Below are positions 52,625 to 63,178 of a DNA stretch of 64,000 bases, one piece after another (position 1 is the stretch's first letter; each line of letters opens with the position of its first letter). The translations under genes and the position numbers were made by a program. The DNA is from Chrysomallon squamiferum. Lineage: Eukaryota > Mollusca > Gastropoda > Neomphalida > Peltospiridae. The notes beneath the pieces are model-generated. The model saw only the letters and a program-made list of their open reading frames with translations, was not told where the DNA came from and made no database searches. The stretch is taken from assembly GCA_012295275.1 (NCBI GenBank), contig CM022670.1, positions 25,422,755 to 25,486,754 on the forward strand, in the 5' to 3' direction.

Positions 52625-52700
52625 TGACGTCATTTCTTCTGAGATCAATATATCACGGATTTGTGATGTTTGCAGTTTACTAAAATATGAAATGACGTCA
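52625..52700. promoter_or_regulatory. Paired TGACGTCA (CRE-type) palindromes
   Basis: Two perfect TGACGTCA octamers at 52625-52632 and 52693-52700; with their flanks they form a 12-bp inverted repeat (TGACGTCATTTC ... GAAATGACGTCA). The octamer is the consensus site of CREB/ATF factors. They lie just beyond the gene B polyadenylation signal. Function is not shown. Confidence 0.4.
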
Positions 52701-53151
52701 CAAAAACATTCATGAGGGTTTTATAGTTGTTATTTTCTTTTCTTTTTATATATATATATATTTTTTTTTAATTCTAAATACTTTTATACTGGAGATGAGA
52801 GGAACTATGATAATTATACTGTATCTCTTACTATACGGCGGCAATAAATATATATAGAGACTTCGTTTGTTTTGCTCTTCAACAATGATATAAACAATAT
52901 TGATAATAAATAATGACAATAAAGAAATCATATTTAGTCTATGTTTTATATTATGTTTGAATTATTTTTGTAAACAGTTACTGCGATTAAAATTATGTTA
53001 CAGAGATGACAGACGTTTTCTTTTATTTTTTTAAAATCATATATATTATGTTAATCTATAGAGAAAATAAATCAGGATAGCGAACATTTTTATTATTACT
53101 GTATTCGGTTTATGACATTTTAGAAAATATAGAGCCAACTGCTCACAATTC

Positions 53152-53266
<115 letters not shown>

Positions 53267-53574
53267 CAAATTATTTAAGATGTAAAAGCAAATAAGGAAG
53301 TACTAAATGAAAAGATCCTCTCCACCTTCCTCCTTAAACAAATATTAACAAAAGAGTCGATTTTGTGAACCATGTTTTTCTTCTTATTTTCTTTAGTTGC
53401 ACTTTCATGTCCTATTTCTCAAACGGAACTACAAATCAAATATGTATTACATTATAACGGTCACGTTTGGGCAACAGAGGATAAAGTGAAACATAAGTTT
53501 GTCAAAATTTTCTTTCTGACCCCTTAGAACGAAAGAAATGATTTGTCTGAATAGATTGTTTGCTTAGGAAAATA

Positions 53575-54773
53575 GGTTATGGCCAACGAAGTCGACAACT
53601 CGTATAAATGATCTTAAAACTGTGTCTGCTTAGCAGGACATGTACTAGAGATGACACTGTACCACAGCTATTACTACTACTACTACTATTACTACAATTC
53701 AAGTTGAATTCAGTTTAATTGTTTTCCAAATCAGCATGACTATTAATACAAAAGAGACAAGAATACAGTTATAAAACAGCAACAGTTGTGTAACAGGATA
53801 CAGTATACAAATACAGGGGAAAAAATTAAACGCAAACGCTCATCCGATCGAGCTTAATCTCATTCTTTGGCACGGGTCCACTCTCCTTCTAAATTGATAT
53901 CCTGTTTTGTCTGGGTTAGTCGGAGTAGGATTTTGTGTCGCTTTCGGGTATAATAGCATTATTATGATGGCACTAAAATGTGGAATCGTTCTTCCTGAGA
54001 TTGGAAATCTCATCAGCATAAATCTTAGGAATTGGCGTTGTTTCCATTTTAGCTTGGTCCATGAGTTTCTCCTTAAACACATCAACTTGCTTAATAAATG
54101 GCACTGCCGCGTGGTTGTTCTGTAGCTGGTCTGCCATCTGGAGCATGTTGTCCACAGTCACAACGTAGGCTCTGCATTGCGACGTAGCACACCTCCAGGA
54201 AATTTTCTCTCCACTCTTTCTATTTACGCGAAATTTAAGTTGGTTGCAATGATGCAAATGTTAGACGCCTGTTAACGGGTCGATAAAAGTCACTCTAAAT
54301 TGTGTAGCTGCCATAATGTTAAATGTGAAATAGTCTTCCATTTTGATATAAAACTTTATATAGATTAAACTGGGAAAAGAAACAATGCACCAGCGCCTGC
54401 TCAATATAAGTGAAAGATACATTTACTACCCAAAACAGTAAATTGGTAGAGCATAATACAAATAAATAAATTAAAAAAAATAAAAATAAACGCACCGTTA
54501 CTTACTCAAGAATAGGAAACTTAATTACAAATTCTACCCAGGACAGTAATCACGTAACTTTCTATACCGTTGAAACAAACATGGTTCATACCACAGAGCA
54601 GAACATGCAAACCAATTAGATCTGTGTACCACAGGGCTCTCATCTGGTTGTTAACAAAACAAAAAAAGCGCAGAACTTATAAAGCAATTAGTTATGTCTA
54701 CGTCCCGGGTATTTTATTATTCTACGTCCCGATACTAAATAAAATAGATTTGTCGACTTCCCGGGTCTACACC
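53575..54773 (-). mobile_element. Mutator-like element (FLYWCH-bearing), decayed
   Basis: About 1199 bp, delimited by comparison with the uninterrupted copy of block 1. Its ends are imperfect inverted repeats of 27 bp, 19 of them matching, with the exact shared core GAAGTCGACAA. The flanks are GGAAAATA (53567-53574) and GTAAAATA (54774-54781), an 8-bp duplication with one difference, in the size range of Mutator-type elements. It contains a minus-strand FLYWCH pseudogene, a domain often fused to MULE transposases. No transposase core was seen, so it is internally deleted. Confidence 0.65.
53973..54314 (-). pseudogene. FLYWCH zinc-finger fragment of a MULE-type protein
   Basis: Read on the minus strand from ATG at 54314: a short lead (MAATQFRVTFIDPLTGV), an in-frame TAA, then a FLYWCH-like module FRVNRKSGEKISWRCATSQC with its Trp and two Cys, followed by QNNHAA (the His end), then QVDVFKEKLMDQAKMETTPI and PKIYADEISNLRK, a linker typical of FLYWCH-MULE proteins. 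A stop follows at 53973. Beyond it a shifted frame (53840-54085) continues with fragmentary similarity at best. The first zinc-binding region is degraded and the transposase is missing. Confidence 0.65.
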
Positions 54774-54984
54774 GTAAAATACCTGTTGTGGCTGTTTGCA
54801 AAGGATTGATACAGAATAAGTGTAGACAGATTAATGTCTTGCATTTCATTCATTATTCGTTTAAAAAAACGCAACTGCCAGCACCAAAAGCATTAATAAT
54901 ATAAACATTTAAAAAGCAGGATGTTATGAGAAACATAATATTTTTGACAAAGTCACACAGTAAATACATTCACAGTGACAGCGA

Positions 54985-55046
54985 CAGACAGACAGACAGA
55001 CAGAGAGAGAGAGAGAGAGAGAGAGAGGGGAGAGAGAGAGAGAGAT
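54985..55046. repeat. (GACA)n-(GA)n repeat
   Basis: A few GACA units followed by GA units with one GGGG interruption. Confidence 0.85.
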
Positions 55047-55130
55047 AGTCATATGAATACTTATTTTTAGCCACATATTAACAATGATTAAATGTCATAT
55101 TTTCTGTGAAATATAATAATAACAAAATAA

Positions 55131-55136
55131 TTTATT
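55131..55136 (-). terminator. AATAAA polyadenylation signal, gene C
   Basis: TTTATT on the + strand, about 75 nt beyond the stop codon of gene C on the minus strand. Confidence 0.4.
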
Positions 55137-55210
55137 TTTAAATTTAAATTTTATTTTTTTCATAACTAGAGTTATTATCAAAAATATTATGTACAGTCTA
55201 TTATGTACTC

Positions 55211-56284
55211 CTATTGCTTTCCCACTGTGGAAGTAACATTATGATATAACACCACTGGATTCACTTCATTTTTCATTTCAGGTCCTAGCTGAGACACTGC
55301 TGCGAACCACATCTTTTCGACGGCTTCGATCTTTTTCCCAGCAAGCACAGCCAAATAAGAACAGTTTCTGGTTTTCGTGTAGCAGCCGTGAATCATTCCA
55401 AACAAGTAAAGATCATCTAACCAAAAGAAAGGAGTTATGTAAGCAGCTTGATATAGCGGATATATTAGGTCACTCGATATAAGAACTAGGTACCCTATGC
55501 AGTAGTCAAATGGATATTTGACATAGCCACGAAATATTTTCTTTTCCACAACCCAGTTAGTTTTCCTTCTGTGGATGGGGTTGGTCCGTTTCTTTCGAAA
55601 GGGACAAAGCACGGAACGTTTTCTCGAAATTAATTTAGGATAAAACTTGTCCATTAGAATGAAAACGTTGAGAAATACAGTTCGTTCAGCTTCTTGACAA
55701 CATTCATGTATCCATCTGAAAGCAAGAACTCCTTTGTGAGTCAGACTGTGATACGGGTCTAGGAAATTTCCCTGCACGATATCACCATTCACAACACTTT
55801 CTTTTTCTATCAGCTTCTGAATGCTTTGGTTCTTCGGTATTCCAAAGAAAAACAGTGTCCTGAACTGAAATTTAGGAAACATATTTCTGTTGGCCCACGT
55901 TTCTCGAATTATTCTGCGATTTCTAACATTTGTCGTCGCACTGTGGACAATGATTAGAAACTTTAAGTTTGTCACATTTACACAGATACTGGGATTGTTT
56001 ATTATGTAAGGTGATTCGAGAGTCAGTGCATACTGTGTTCGCTTTGAGATTTTTATGAAGCTAGAAGTTTTAATTTCATTTTCTTTTGCATAGGCTACTT
56101 TTTTCTGAGAATCATTTAACACTGTTACATTAGTAATACTATTGGTCTTCATAAGGAGATGTTTCAACACATTCTTGCTGTCGAGAAATATATATCTATT
56201 ATTAATACAAAGTAAAAAATAATTTGTTATCAATAATAGCAGTATAAAAAAGATAAGGAAATTAATTCGTTTGGTCTGCACCAT
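55211..56284 (-). CDS. GT31-like protein lacking the DxD motif, gene C (probable pseudoenzyme)
   Basis: 357-residue type II membrane protein, anchor about 9-26, clearly a paralogue of genes B and D: LTLESPYIINNPSIC (87-101), NRRIIRETWANR (122-133), GDIVQGNF (167-174), CCQEAERTVFLNVF (195-208), YCIGYLVLIS (261-270) and LDDLYLFG (289-296). Compared with gene B, six residues spanning the DDD are missing between EAE and FLNVF, and 23 residues after LFG are missing, including the region matching VHHEDIRSNMTLNLN in B. Both losses keep frame, and no stop or frameshift interrupts the gene. Without the metal/UDP-sugar motif normal transferase activity is not expected. It may be a lectin-like or regulatory pseudoenzyme, or a young pseudogene not yet disrupted; open frame alone cannot decide. 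The upstream acceptor candidate is acttgcag about 30 nt before the ATG. Confidence 0.85.
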   Translation of the reverse strand: MVQTKRINFLIFFILLLLITNYFLLCINNRYIFLDSKNVLKHLLMKTNSITNVTVLNDSQKKVAYAKENEIKTSSFIKISKRTQYALTLESPYIINNPSICVNVTNLKFLIIVHSATTNVRNRRIIRETWANRNMFPKFQFRTLFFFGIPKNQSIQKLIEKESVVNGDIVQGNFLDPYHSLTHKGVLAFRWIHECCQEAERTVFLNVFILMDKFYPKLISRKRSVLCPFRKKRTNPIHRRKTNWVVEKKIFRGYVKYPFDYCIGYLVLISSDLIYPLYQAAYITPFFWLDDLYLFGMIHGCYTKTRNCSYLAVLAGKKIEAVEKMWFAAVSQLGPEMKNEVNPVVLYHNVTSTVGKQ

Positions 56285-58059
56285 TTTCAGTTCATTTATT
56301 CAACAAAGACTGCAAGTTGTACTAACTGTAGTTTTTTTCATTAGTCCGTTACTTTCTCATTATCCGGTTTACAGCAGTCGAATCTGTAAATAAAAAAATA
56401 AAAATAAAGTAATTTCTATACAGTCTTTTGTAGTATAATGCGCTCATTGGTTTTCATTACCATCATTTTCAGACAGATATAGATGTAAAACAGTTTTTAT
56501 AACAACAAATATATGGAATTTTTCTTGTTCACGTGATAGACTTTTTCCTGGACTTTCAATCCACTGTTGGGTGTCTTGGTTGATGAGCATAATGACAGTG
56601 GCTATTGCGCTGAAGCGTACAGCCATATCACTTAATCCCTTTCTAATCTCTACAGGCTGCTAAGTTAGTTTATATAATTCGTCTCGAGTAACTGAATCTC
56701 CTGTAAGCAGACTTTTACACGTTATTTCACTTAAAGAAATAGAATTTTAAGAATAATGTTTTTGTTTTGTTTTGTTTTTTTATTTGTAAATACGAACATA
56801 GTTATATTCATTAAATCATAAAAATCATTTTATTATTGGAAGTATCTGCTCTACACGGCTAGATTAGCACCACTTGGAGATGGATGTCAAACTGTAGCGA
56901 ACGCCGTGTAAGAACTATTCCCAACACACGTTTTACAATAAAAACCAATTCTTGGTGGCATCACTACGCTACCTGGTCAACCGTGGAAGCCATATCCGCA
57001 CTTAAATTCGATCTGCAAATAGACGCATTACATACGTAACTATCCGAGTTATAACGAAGTACTGTCTGATGAAAATTTAATTAGGGCAAAATATCGACTG
57101 TTTTGTTCTACCTCGCGAAGCCGTAGTAAAGGAAGTATTTGAAACCTTCTCGTCCTTATCAGTTTAAATGATGCGAACAATTGCTTTGTAAGACCCTGTA
57201 TTGTTATTTTGAACAGTCGCAGACATATTACCTCTTTTGTATTATTATACATTAAATTTAAAGATAATAATGGTATGAAAAAAATCATAATTATTATGCC
57301 CTAATGTTCTTGGTTTCTTGATAATGTTTTCAAATTCAAAAGTATTCAGAAACGGTAATAATACACATTTAAACTGTTTCAAAGTACTCTCAATTCATAA
57401 CAATAGCAATAATAAAGTTGGAAATATCAACTGTCCAGCTTATTTGTATGTAATGAAGACCCTGCTGATTTCTGATGTTATCTGAGGTGCTACAGATTTT
57501 ATTTTTGGTTTAGAGCTTTATATTACATGGAAAATGATTTAGTACTACATATACATTATGTCAGAAGCAATGATAAATCACCATCATCTTTAAATCGAAA
57601 TAGCAAATACAATGAATACGTCTGTACATAATACATATATACACGCAAACACACACACATTCATGCATACATACACACAAACCCACACACACACATATAA
57701 ATACAGGGGTTCATTGTAATGCATAATACAAGCAAAGGCCTTTTTTTAATTTTGTATTATAATACAAATAAAATAACTAGTTTCAGTTCAGTGTAAACAT
57801 GAATTACCGACTTTTTTTTTTTTTTATTACATTCAGCAATTTTAAATAACTGTGAAAATTTCATTATGGAATATCTGTGGATCGTTTATATATTTTATAT
57901 ATATATATATATTTTTTTTAATGCTACAAAACTAGATTTTAACAATGTAATATAATTTCGTTTTTCTTTATTTTTTTTAATTATGCCTTAAAATTTTATT
58001 TTAAAAAGTCAGTGCAGCGCATTGTTTAATATGACGGTTTTGTTTTCTTGTTTTTATTT

Positions 58060-58114
<55 letters not shown>

Positions 58115-58169
58115 TTTTTGTTTGTTTTGTTTTATTTTATTTTATTTTATTTTATTTTATTTTATTTTA

Positions 58170-58206
<37 letters not shown>

Positions 58207-58910
58207 TTTTTTTTTGTTGTTGTTGTGGTTGTTTTTTGTTCTTCCTAAAGTGTGATGAATTTTGAAAATTAAAATAATATTTAAAAGCTTCTGTTAGATT
58301 CGTTCAATCACATACAAGGAGATTTGTAAAATCATCATCCATATTCATCCCTTTACGTATTTCAAACCTTTGCCTTCTGAAAAGAAACTCTCGTTTTCTT
58401 CTAGTAAAGAAAGAAATCACCAGATCTGGGTCATGCTACTGTTTAACTTCGCAATGTTTATTTTTATAAGGCGTTGGTCACCCGAAGCTGTATTGTTATG
58501 AACGACAACATTATCTATTACAGGTATTTAATCAACGTTATCACATTAAACAGGTTTTAAAAAATTGTATGTACCTGTCAGCATTCAGAATATAACATCA
58601 TCTTCACACTGTTCTCTAGTAAATGTTTAAGGAATTTTATTATAAATTAATTGTAATGAGTCTTACTTATATTTATTCATTTTAATCATCATAATGTGTG
58701 AGGATTTCTTCAGTTAATTAATGTAAACGTGTTTTCTAAATACGTTACAATACATAAATATGACAGCCGATCTTTGTATTAAATTTTGTTTTGTTTTCCG
58801 TTTTATTAGAGAATTAATTACGAGCAAATAGTTAGACATTGTTCCAGTTTGTTATAATCATTTCGATTACAAAGATTTTAAAATGGCAACTGATTGAGAA
58901 TAAAAAACAA
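56285..58910. other. Intergenic stretch, simple repeats only
   Basis: Upstream flank of gene C on the minus strand, then non-coding sequence with CA-rich patches (57640-57700), a TA run (57894-57912) and the compound TTTA/TTTTA/TTA array at 58050-58205. No gene was recognised. Confidence 0.55.
58050..58218. repeat. (TTTA)n-(TTTTA)n-(TTA)n compound array
   Basis: About 15 TTTA units, then a short TTTG stretch, about 9 TTTTA units and about 10 TTA units, ending in a T run. Confidence 0.95.
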
Positions 58911-60165
58911 TATTACAGATAAAAGAGTGATAGCTGCAGAGTGGACTGAAAATGTGATTAATCCAAATTCAAAATAAAATCTAATTACGCAATACCTTGA
59001 CTCTCAAGCCTTGAATCAGTTTTATTAGAATTTAAAATAATAAGCATTTTCATTTACTTGTTAAAATGTATATATTTCTATAAAATAAACGTAAACAAAT
59101 TATTTTATAATAAAGTATTGGTTTTAAACAGGATTCAAATTTCTCTGCTTATTAAAAAAAAAAAAATAGCCTGACAATCAATCATCCGTCTACTTAGATT
59201 TTAAAAACTGTTTTATTGTAACAAACTGTATGAGTTATATATTACAATCACAGGTGTTTTCTCTAGTGTCTTCTTGTTGATGCACAACCACAGGACACAA
59301 AAGAGAACGCCTACTGAGTTACATAAATTTAGAAGAAAAAGAAAAGGTTGTTTGAATTGATTACTAAGAGTAGCTGGCTTGCAGAGAAGTTTTTAACCGG
59401 GCGATGTAACAATCACCGATTTTTATTTTTTATATTTTGCGTTATGCGAGATGCTGCATATAATTTCAAACAAATGCAACCTTCTATAAAACAAATCGAA
59501 TTATTTCAAGTTTTGCAACGTCTTTTATTATGAGAAGTGATTACTAATCGCATGAAAACCAAAATTATCTTTCTTACTTTGTAATCAAATTTCTTTCACG
59601 ATCAAGTAAATTTCCTTACGTTTTTGTTAATTTTCGTCTTTCGCTCTCTCTAGTTTCTTTCAAACTAAAGATTAAGGAAACACAGTTGTATAAAACTAGG
59701 CTTTTAAGATTTTGTTGTTTTCAGTATGATACAATCTCAGGCAACAAGTCGATATATACATGTCAAGACTGCCCGTAAAGATTAACTTATATATTATATA
59801 CATTCTGTGATGTCCATTATTTTACTTATAAAATAAATAAATAAATAAACAAAGTAATTAAATATAAAAATAATAATTATAATAAAAGGTATCTGTAACA
59901 ATGAATAATAATTATAATAAAAGGGTATCTGTAACAGTGACACTGTTCATAATAAAATATCATTAGTTATATAATTATGAAAAGAAAAAAGGTTTATAAA
60001 ATAAATCATTTTAGAACTCTATATTATCGTATTGTTTAAAAAGAGTATCTTAAATCTTGTAATGTACACTGGCCAGAACACCATCGTGCAGATGGTTCCT
60101 CAGAGTCATCAGTATTTCAAATAATGAAGTAAATTTAAATAAAACTGTTTATTTACACAATATAT
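58911..60165 (-). repeat. Inverted repeat arm, right (repeat block 2)
   Basis: Reverse complement of 41966-43495. It has one copy of the segment that is tandemly duplicated in the left arm, and it continues across the point where the pogo-like element sits on the left (near 60160-60210, a TA-rich then GT-rich sequence), so it represents the unoccupied site. The homology stops around 58911. Confidence 0.85.
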
Positions 60166-60671
60166 TTATATATGTATGTGAGTGCATGTGCGTGTGCATG
60201 TGTGTGTCTGAGTGTGTGTGATAATATTTAAACGTATTATTATGGCTTTATAAAATTTTAAGTTTAGGAATTAAAAACATTTATTGTTACATGATGGCAG
60301 GTGGCCAAGTAACTCGTATGTTATTTAAAGATTTTACTTACATTGATCTGGATTATGATCGGATTATTGATTGCACTCAAGCAGGCAAACCGCAAGAAGG
60401 GTTCTTGTTCCTAAACCTCGTCACTGTCATTTCTCACTAACACATAAATGCTTATGTGTAGTGTAAGCCAAGCTACATCGTTATAACGCATTGGACTGCA
60501 TTCTCACTAGTAGAGTTAACTAATAATTAATTTTACTTCATTGATGGAATAATATATCCTGACAGCTGACACAAAAATGGAATATTCTGAATATTACAAC
60601 GGTTAGTATATCACAATAAAAATTCACACAAAAGCAAAATAGTAAGTAAAGCCTTCAACACCCGACACATA

Positions 60672-60897
60672 CACAGGCTGAGGATCCCGTATCCGAAATC
60701 CTGACATCCGAAAAGCTCCGAAATCCGAAACCTTTTCCGAGCAGCAGAAATAATAATATCTTACAGTTTTCGGATTGGAATTCACATTTAGACGTAGATT
60801 CTATTCTCATGCTGTCTCCTTATATTCCAAAAATCCGAACTATTCCGAAATCCGAAACACTTCCGTCACAATCAATTCGGATAAAGTATTTCAGGTA
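60672..60897. mobile_element. TCCGAA-rich MITE, Tigger/pogo-like
   Basis: About 226 bp with TA-adjacent, imperfect inverted ends: left ACAGGCTGAGGATCCCGTAT then CCGAAA; the right end, read in reverse, starts ACCTGAAATACTTTATCCGA. The words TCCGAAA, ATCCGAAA and TTTCGGAT recur many times. The layout strongly resembles short pogo/Tigger-derived elements of other animals (recognised from memory). Confidence 0.55.
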
Positions 60898-61168
60898 TAT
60901 AAAAAGGTATATATTTAGATATATTTATATACGGATAGGTTAATGATGTGATTTGTTATAACAGACTATGATTTACACGTTACCTTACAGATGTATTTAT
61001 TGAAAAGGGTTATTATTACCTCGCCTAAAACACTGTAAAACATATTCGTAGTAATTCAGCTTTAAATATCTCACTATTGTCTACATACAGCAGATGTATA
61101 TGAGTGTGTTTGTGTGTGTCTGAGTGTGTGCGATAATACATAAAACAAAATTGATTAAATAAAAATAA

Positions 61169-61227
<59 letters not shown>

Positions 61228-61233
61228 AAAAAA
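61169..61233. repeat. (AAAT)n microsatellite
   Basis: About fifteen units of AAAT ending in an A run. Confidence 0.95.
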
Positions 61234-62081
61234 TAGAGAAGTATAATATATTCCAAATACGGAAGAAAAAACTATTATCAAAATAAGATTTTAATGAGTC
61301 TAGATGAGCAGCCTAAGAGCCATTCGTCAGCCAGAAAACGTGAAAACAACAGCAACGCAGTATCCTCCAAGGTTGTAACTTCACTGAATCAAATGAGGCA
61401 AATGTACATTATGAAACTCACACATCAATCTCATGTTGGTTTAGTCAGAAATTAATGTCCAGTTTTGTATTATCAATCTGATTTCCATTATGATAAAACT
61501 AGCAGACTGAGATAGAGAAATGTCTTTAAAAAGAGTCTATTACTATAAAACTAGGAAACCATATATAGAAACCATATAAAAAAGAATGATCTGAATTCAG
61601 ATTAAACGTCGAAAACAAAACAAGGAAATAAAGGGGAAAAATCAAGAAAAGAACAAAAGAAACAGGACAAAATTAAGTTTGAAAAAAAAGAAAAGTCAAA
61701 CTAGAAACAAAAACAAACCAAATAATAAAAAAGAGAAATAAAAAAGACGAGACACATAAGAAATAAAACAAAACAAAAAACAAAAAAACATCTCGGACTA
61801 ACCAAATAAAACGCCTACTCTCCAAAACAAAAGACCCTCGAAAGAAACACAACATCAACAACAACAATAATAATAAAAACTTTCGTCCACCCTTAAATGT
61901 AAAAATAAATGAGTCATCAACCAATGTATCTGACGACGAAGGGAAACACAACACGTAAATACCTCTGCCAAAACATAAAAAAAAAAAAAAAAGTCCAAAA
62001 AGTAAAAATGGCAAAAAGATATAATAGTAATAAAGAAAAAGAAAAAAAAAGAAGTACCATTGTAAACTAATCAGTGCAATT

Positions 62082-63134
62082 TTAGGATAACAACAAAGGG
62101 TTGACTTCCTTTTTCATCGTCGGAGTTAGCTGTGTTAAAGCCGCGAACCAGAGAGTTTCGACGATGCCTTTGTCTCTGCCAGCACTGACTGCTAAATACG
62201 AACACTTCTTCTTCTTGAGGTAGCATTTGATTCCTCGATCCAAGTTTAACGTCATGTCTGCACGTATGTACTCAAATGTCACGTTCCCCACTTTTTCAGG
62301 AAGCATTCCGTAGAGATAAATGTCATCAACCCAGAAGAAAGGTGTCAGATAAGAGGCACGGTACAGTGGTAATATGAGATCACGGGATATCAATACTAGG
62401 TAACCCATGCAGTATTTTACAGGATATTTGTTATAACCCCGAAATATAAACTTGTCTACGTGCCATTTGTGTTTTCCTCTTTGAATTTTGGCTTGGCCCT
62501 TTTTCAAGAAGTGACACATCATAGTTCGCTTTTTAGATTTCAGCTTTGGGTAAAACTTTTCTAGCAGAATGAAGACATTTACAAATATATCGTCATCAAT
62601 TTTGACTACCATTTCGGCTTCTTGACAAAATTCGTGTATCCATCTAAAAGCCATGACGCCCTTATGAGTGAGATTGTGATATGTGTCCAGAAAATTTCCC
62701 TGCACTATATCCCCATACACAACACTTTCGTTTTCTATCAGCTCTTGATCATGTTTGCTATATGTCAATCCAAAGAAGAAAACTATTCTTAAATTAACAT
62801 TTTTAAAGGTATTTGCGCTGGCCCATGTTTCTCGAATTATTCTTCTTCTTTGAAAGTGATTAATTGCACTATGAACGATGATTAGAAAGGTGAGATTACT
62901 GGTATCTGAACAAACGTTACGATTATTTATGACATAGAGGGATTCGAGGGTCAGTGGGTATAAACTTCGTTTTGTTATTCGATGTAAGTCCCTGTTAGAC
63001 TTCTCTTTTACTGCCTGAATGTTTTTGGCTTTATTTTCACAAGTCACTTTAATTTGAGAAAATGAAATAATAAATATGAGCACGGTTACGTGCAAAGCAA
63101 ATTGTTTTAATGGTTTACATTCTGTATGCATCAT
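62082..63134 (-). CDS. GT31 beta-1,3-glycosyltransferase-like protein, gene D
   Basis: 350-residue type II membrane protein with a short tail, anchor about 12-28 and a short stem. It has LTLESLYVINNRNVC (61-75), QRRRIIRETWAS (95-106), YGDIVQGNFLDTYHNLTHKG (140-159), DxD in IDDDIF (180-182), YCMGYLVLISRD (241-252) and VDDIYLYG (269-276). Sequons are NLT 80, NLT 154, NVT 284. All motifs are intact; it is closest to gene B, with a stem about 45 residues shorter. The start has two adjacent ATGs (63134 and 63131); the first was taken. A 14-codon upstream ORF (63134-63178) ends on the TAA that overlaps the start. Single coding exon. Orientation is opposite to genes A and B. Confidence 0.94.
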   Translation of the reverse strand: MMHTECKPLKQFALHVTVLIFIISFSQIKVTCENKAKNIQAVKEKSNRDLHRITKRSLYPLTLESLYVINNRNVCSDTSNLTFLIIVHSAINHFQRRRIIRETWASANTFKNVNLRIVFFFGLTYSKHDQELIENESVVYGDIVQGNFLDTYHNLTHKGVMAFRWIHEFCQEAEMVVKIDDDIFVNVFILLEKFYPKLKSKKRTMMCHFLKKGQAKIQRGKHKWHVDKFIFRGYNKYPVKYCMGYLVLISRDLILPLYRASYLTPFFWVDDIYLYGMLPEKVGNVTFEYIRADMTLNLDRGIKCYLKKKKCSYLAVSAGRDKGIVETLWFAALTQLTPTMKKEVNPLLLS

Positions 63135-63178
63135 TATTGGTAGTTTTTCGGCAAGAGATACATTTTCTTTCTTTTCAT
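63134..63178 (-). promoter_or_regulatory. Upstream ORF overlapping the start of gene D
   Basis: ATG at 63178 reads 14 codons and stops at a TAA whose last base is the A of the gene D start codon. Such stop-start overlaps can reduce or re-route initiation; no function is shown here. It counts only if the transcript includes this region; a possible acceptor (aatatgcag) lies just upstream. Confidence 0.4.

Larger units (their letters stand above)
53276..54975 (+). repeat. Repeat block 1, right copy, split by an insertion
   Basis: Segments 53276-53574 and 54774-54975 together align with 37481-37985 in the same orientation. The 1.2-kb sequence between them is absent from the other copy, which gives a clean view of the insertion borders. 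Confidence 0.8.
60166..62081. other. Intergenic stretch with a MITE, AAAT repeat and purine-rich strand
   Basis: GT-rich sequence (60174-60222), a TCCGAA-rich MITE (60672-60897), (AAAT)n (61169-61233), then 61560-62080 where the + strand is nearly all A/G/C with long A runs. The last part would be the 3' flank of gene D; no TTTATT (minus-strand AATAAA) was found close to its stop. Confidence 0.55.

Noticed and set aside
58022-58255. Hydrophobic frames rich in Phe, Leu, Tyr and Ile
   Set aside because: Produced by the TTTA/TTTTA/TTA compound array, not by a gene.
61673-62014. A 113-codon Phe/Leu-rich minus-strand frame considered as a membrane protein
   Set aside because: It follows from the T-poor, A-rich composition of the + strand and has no family motif.
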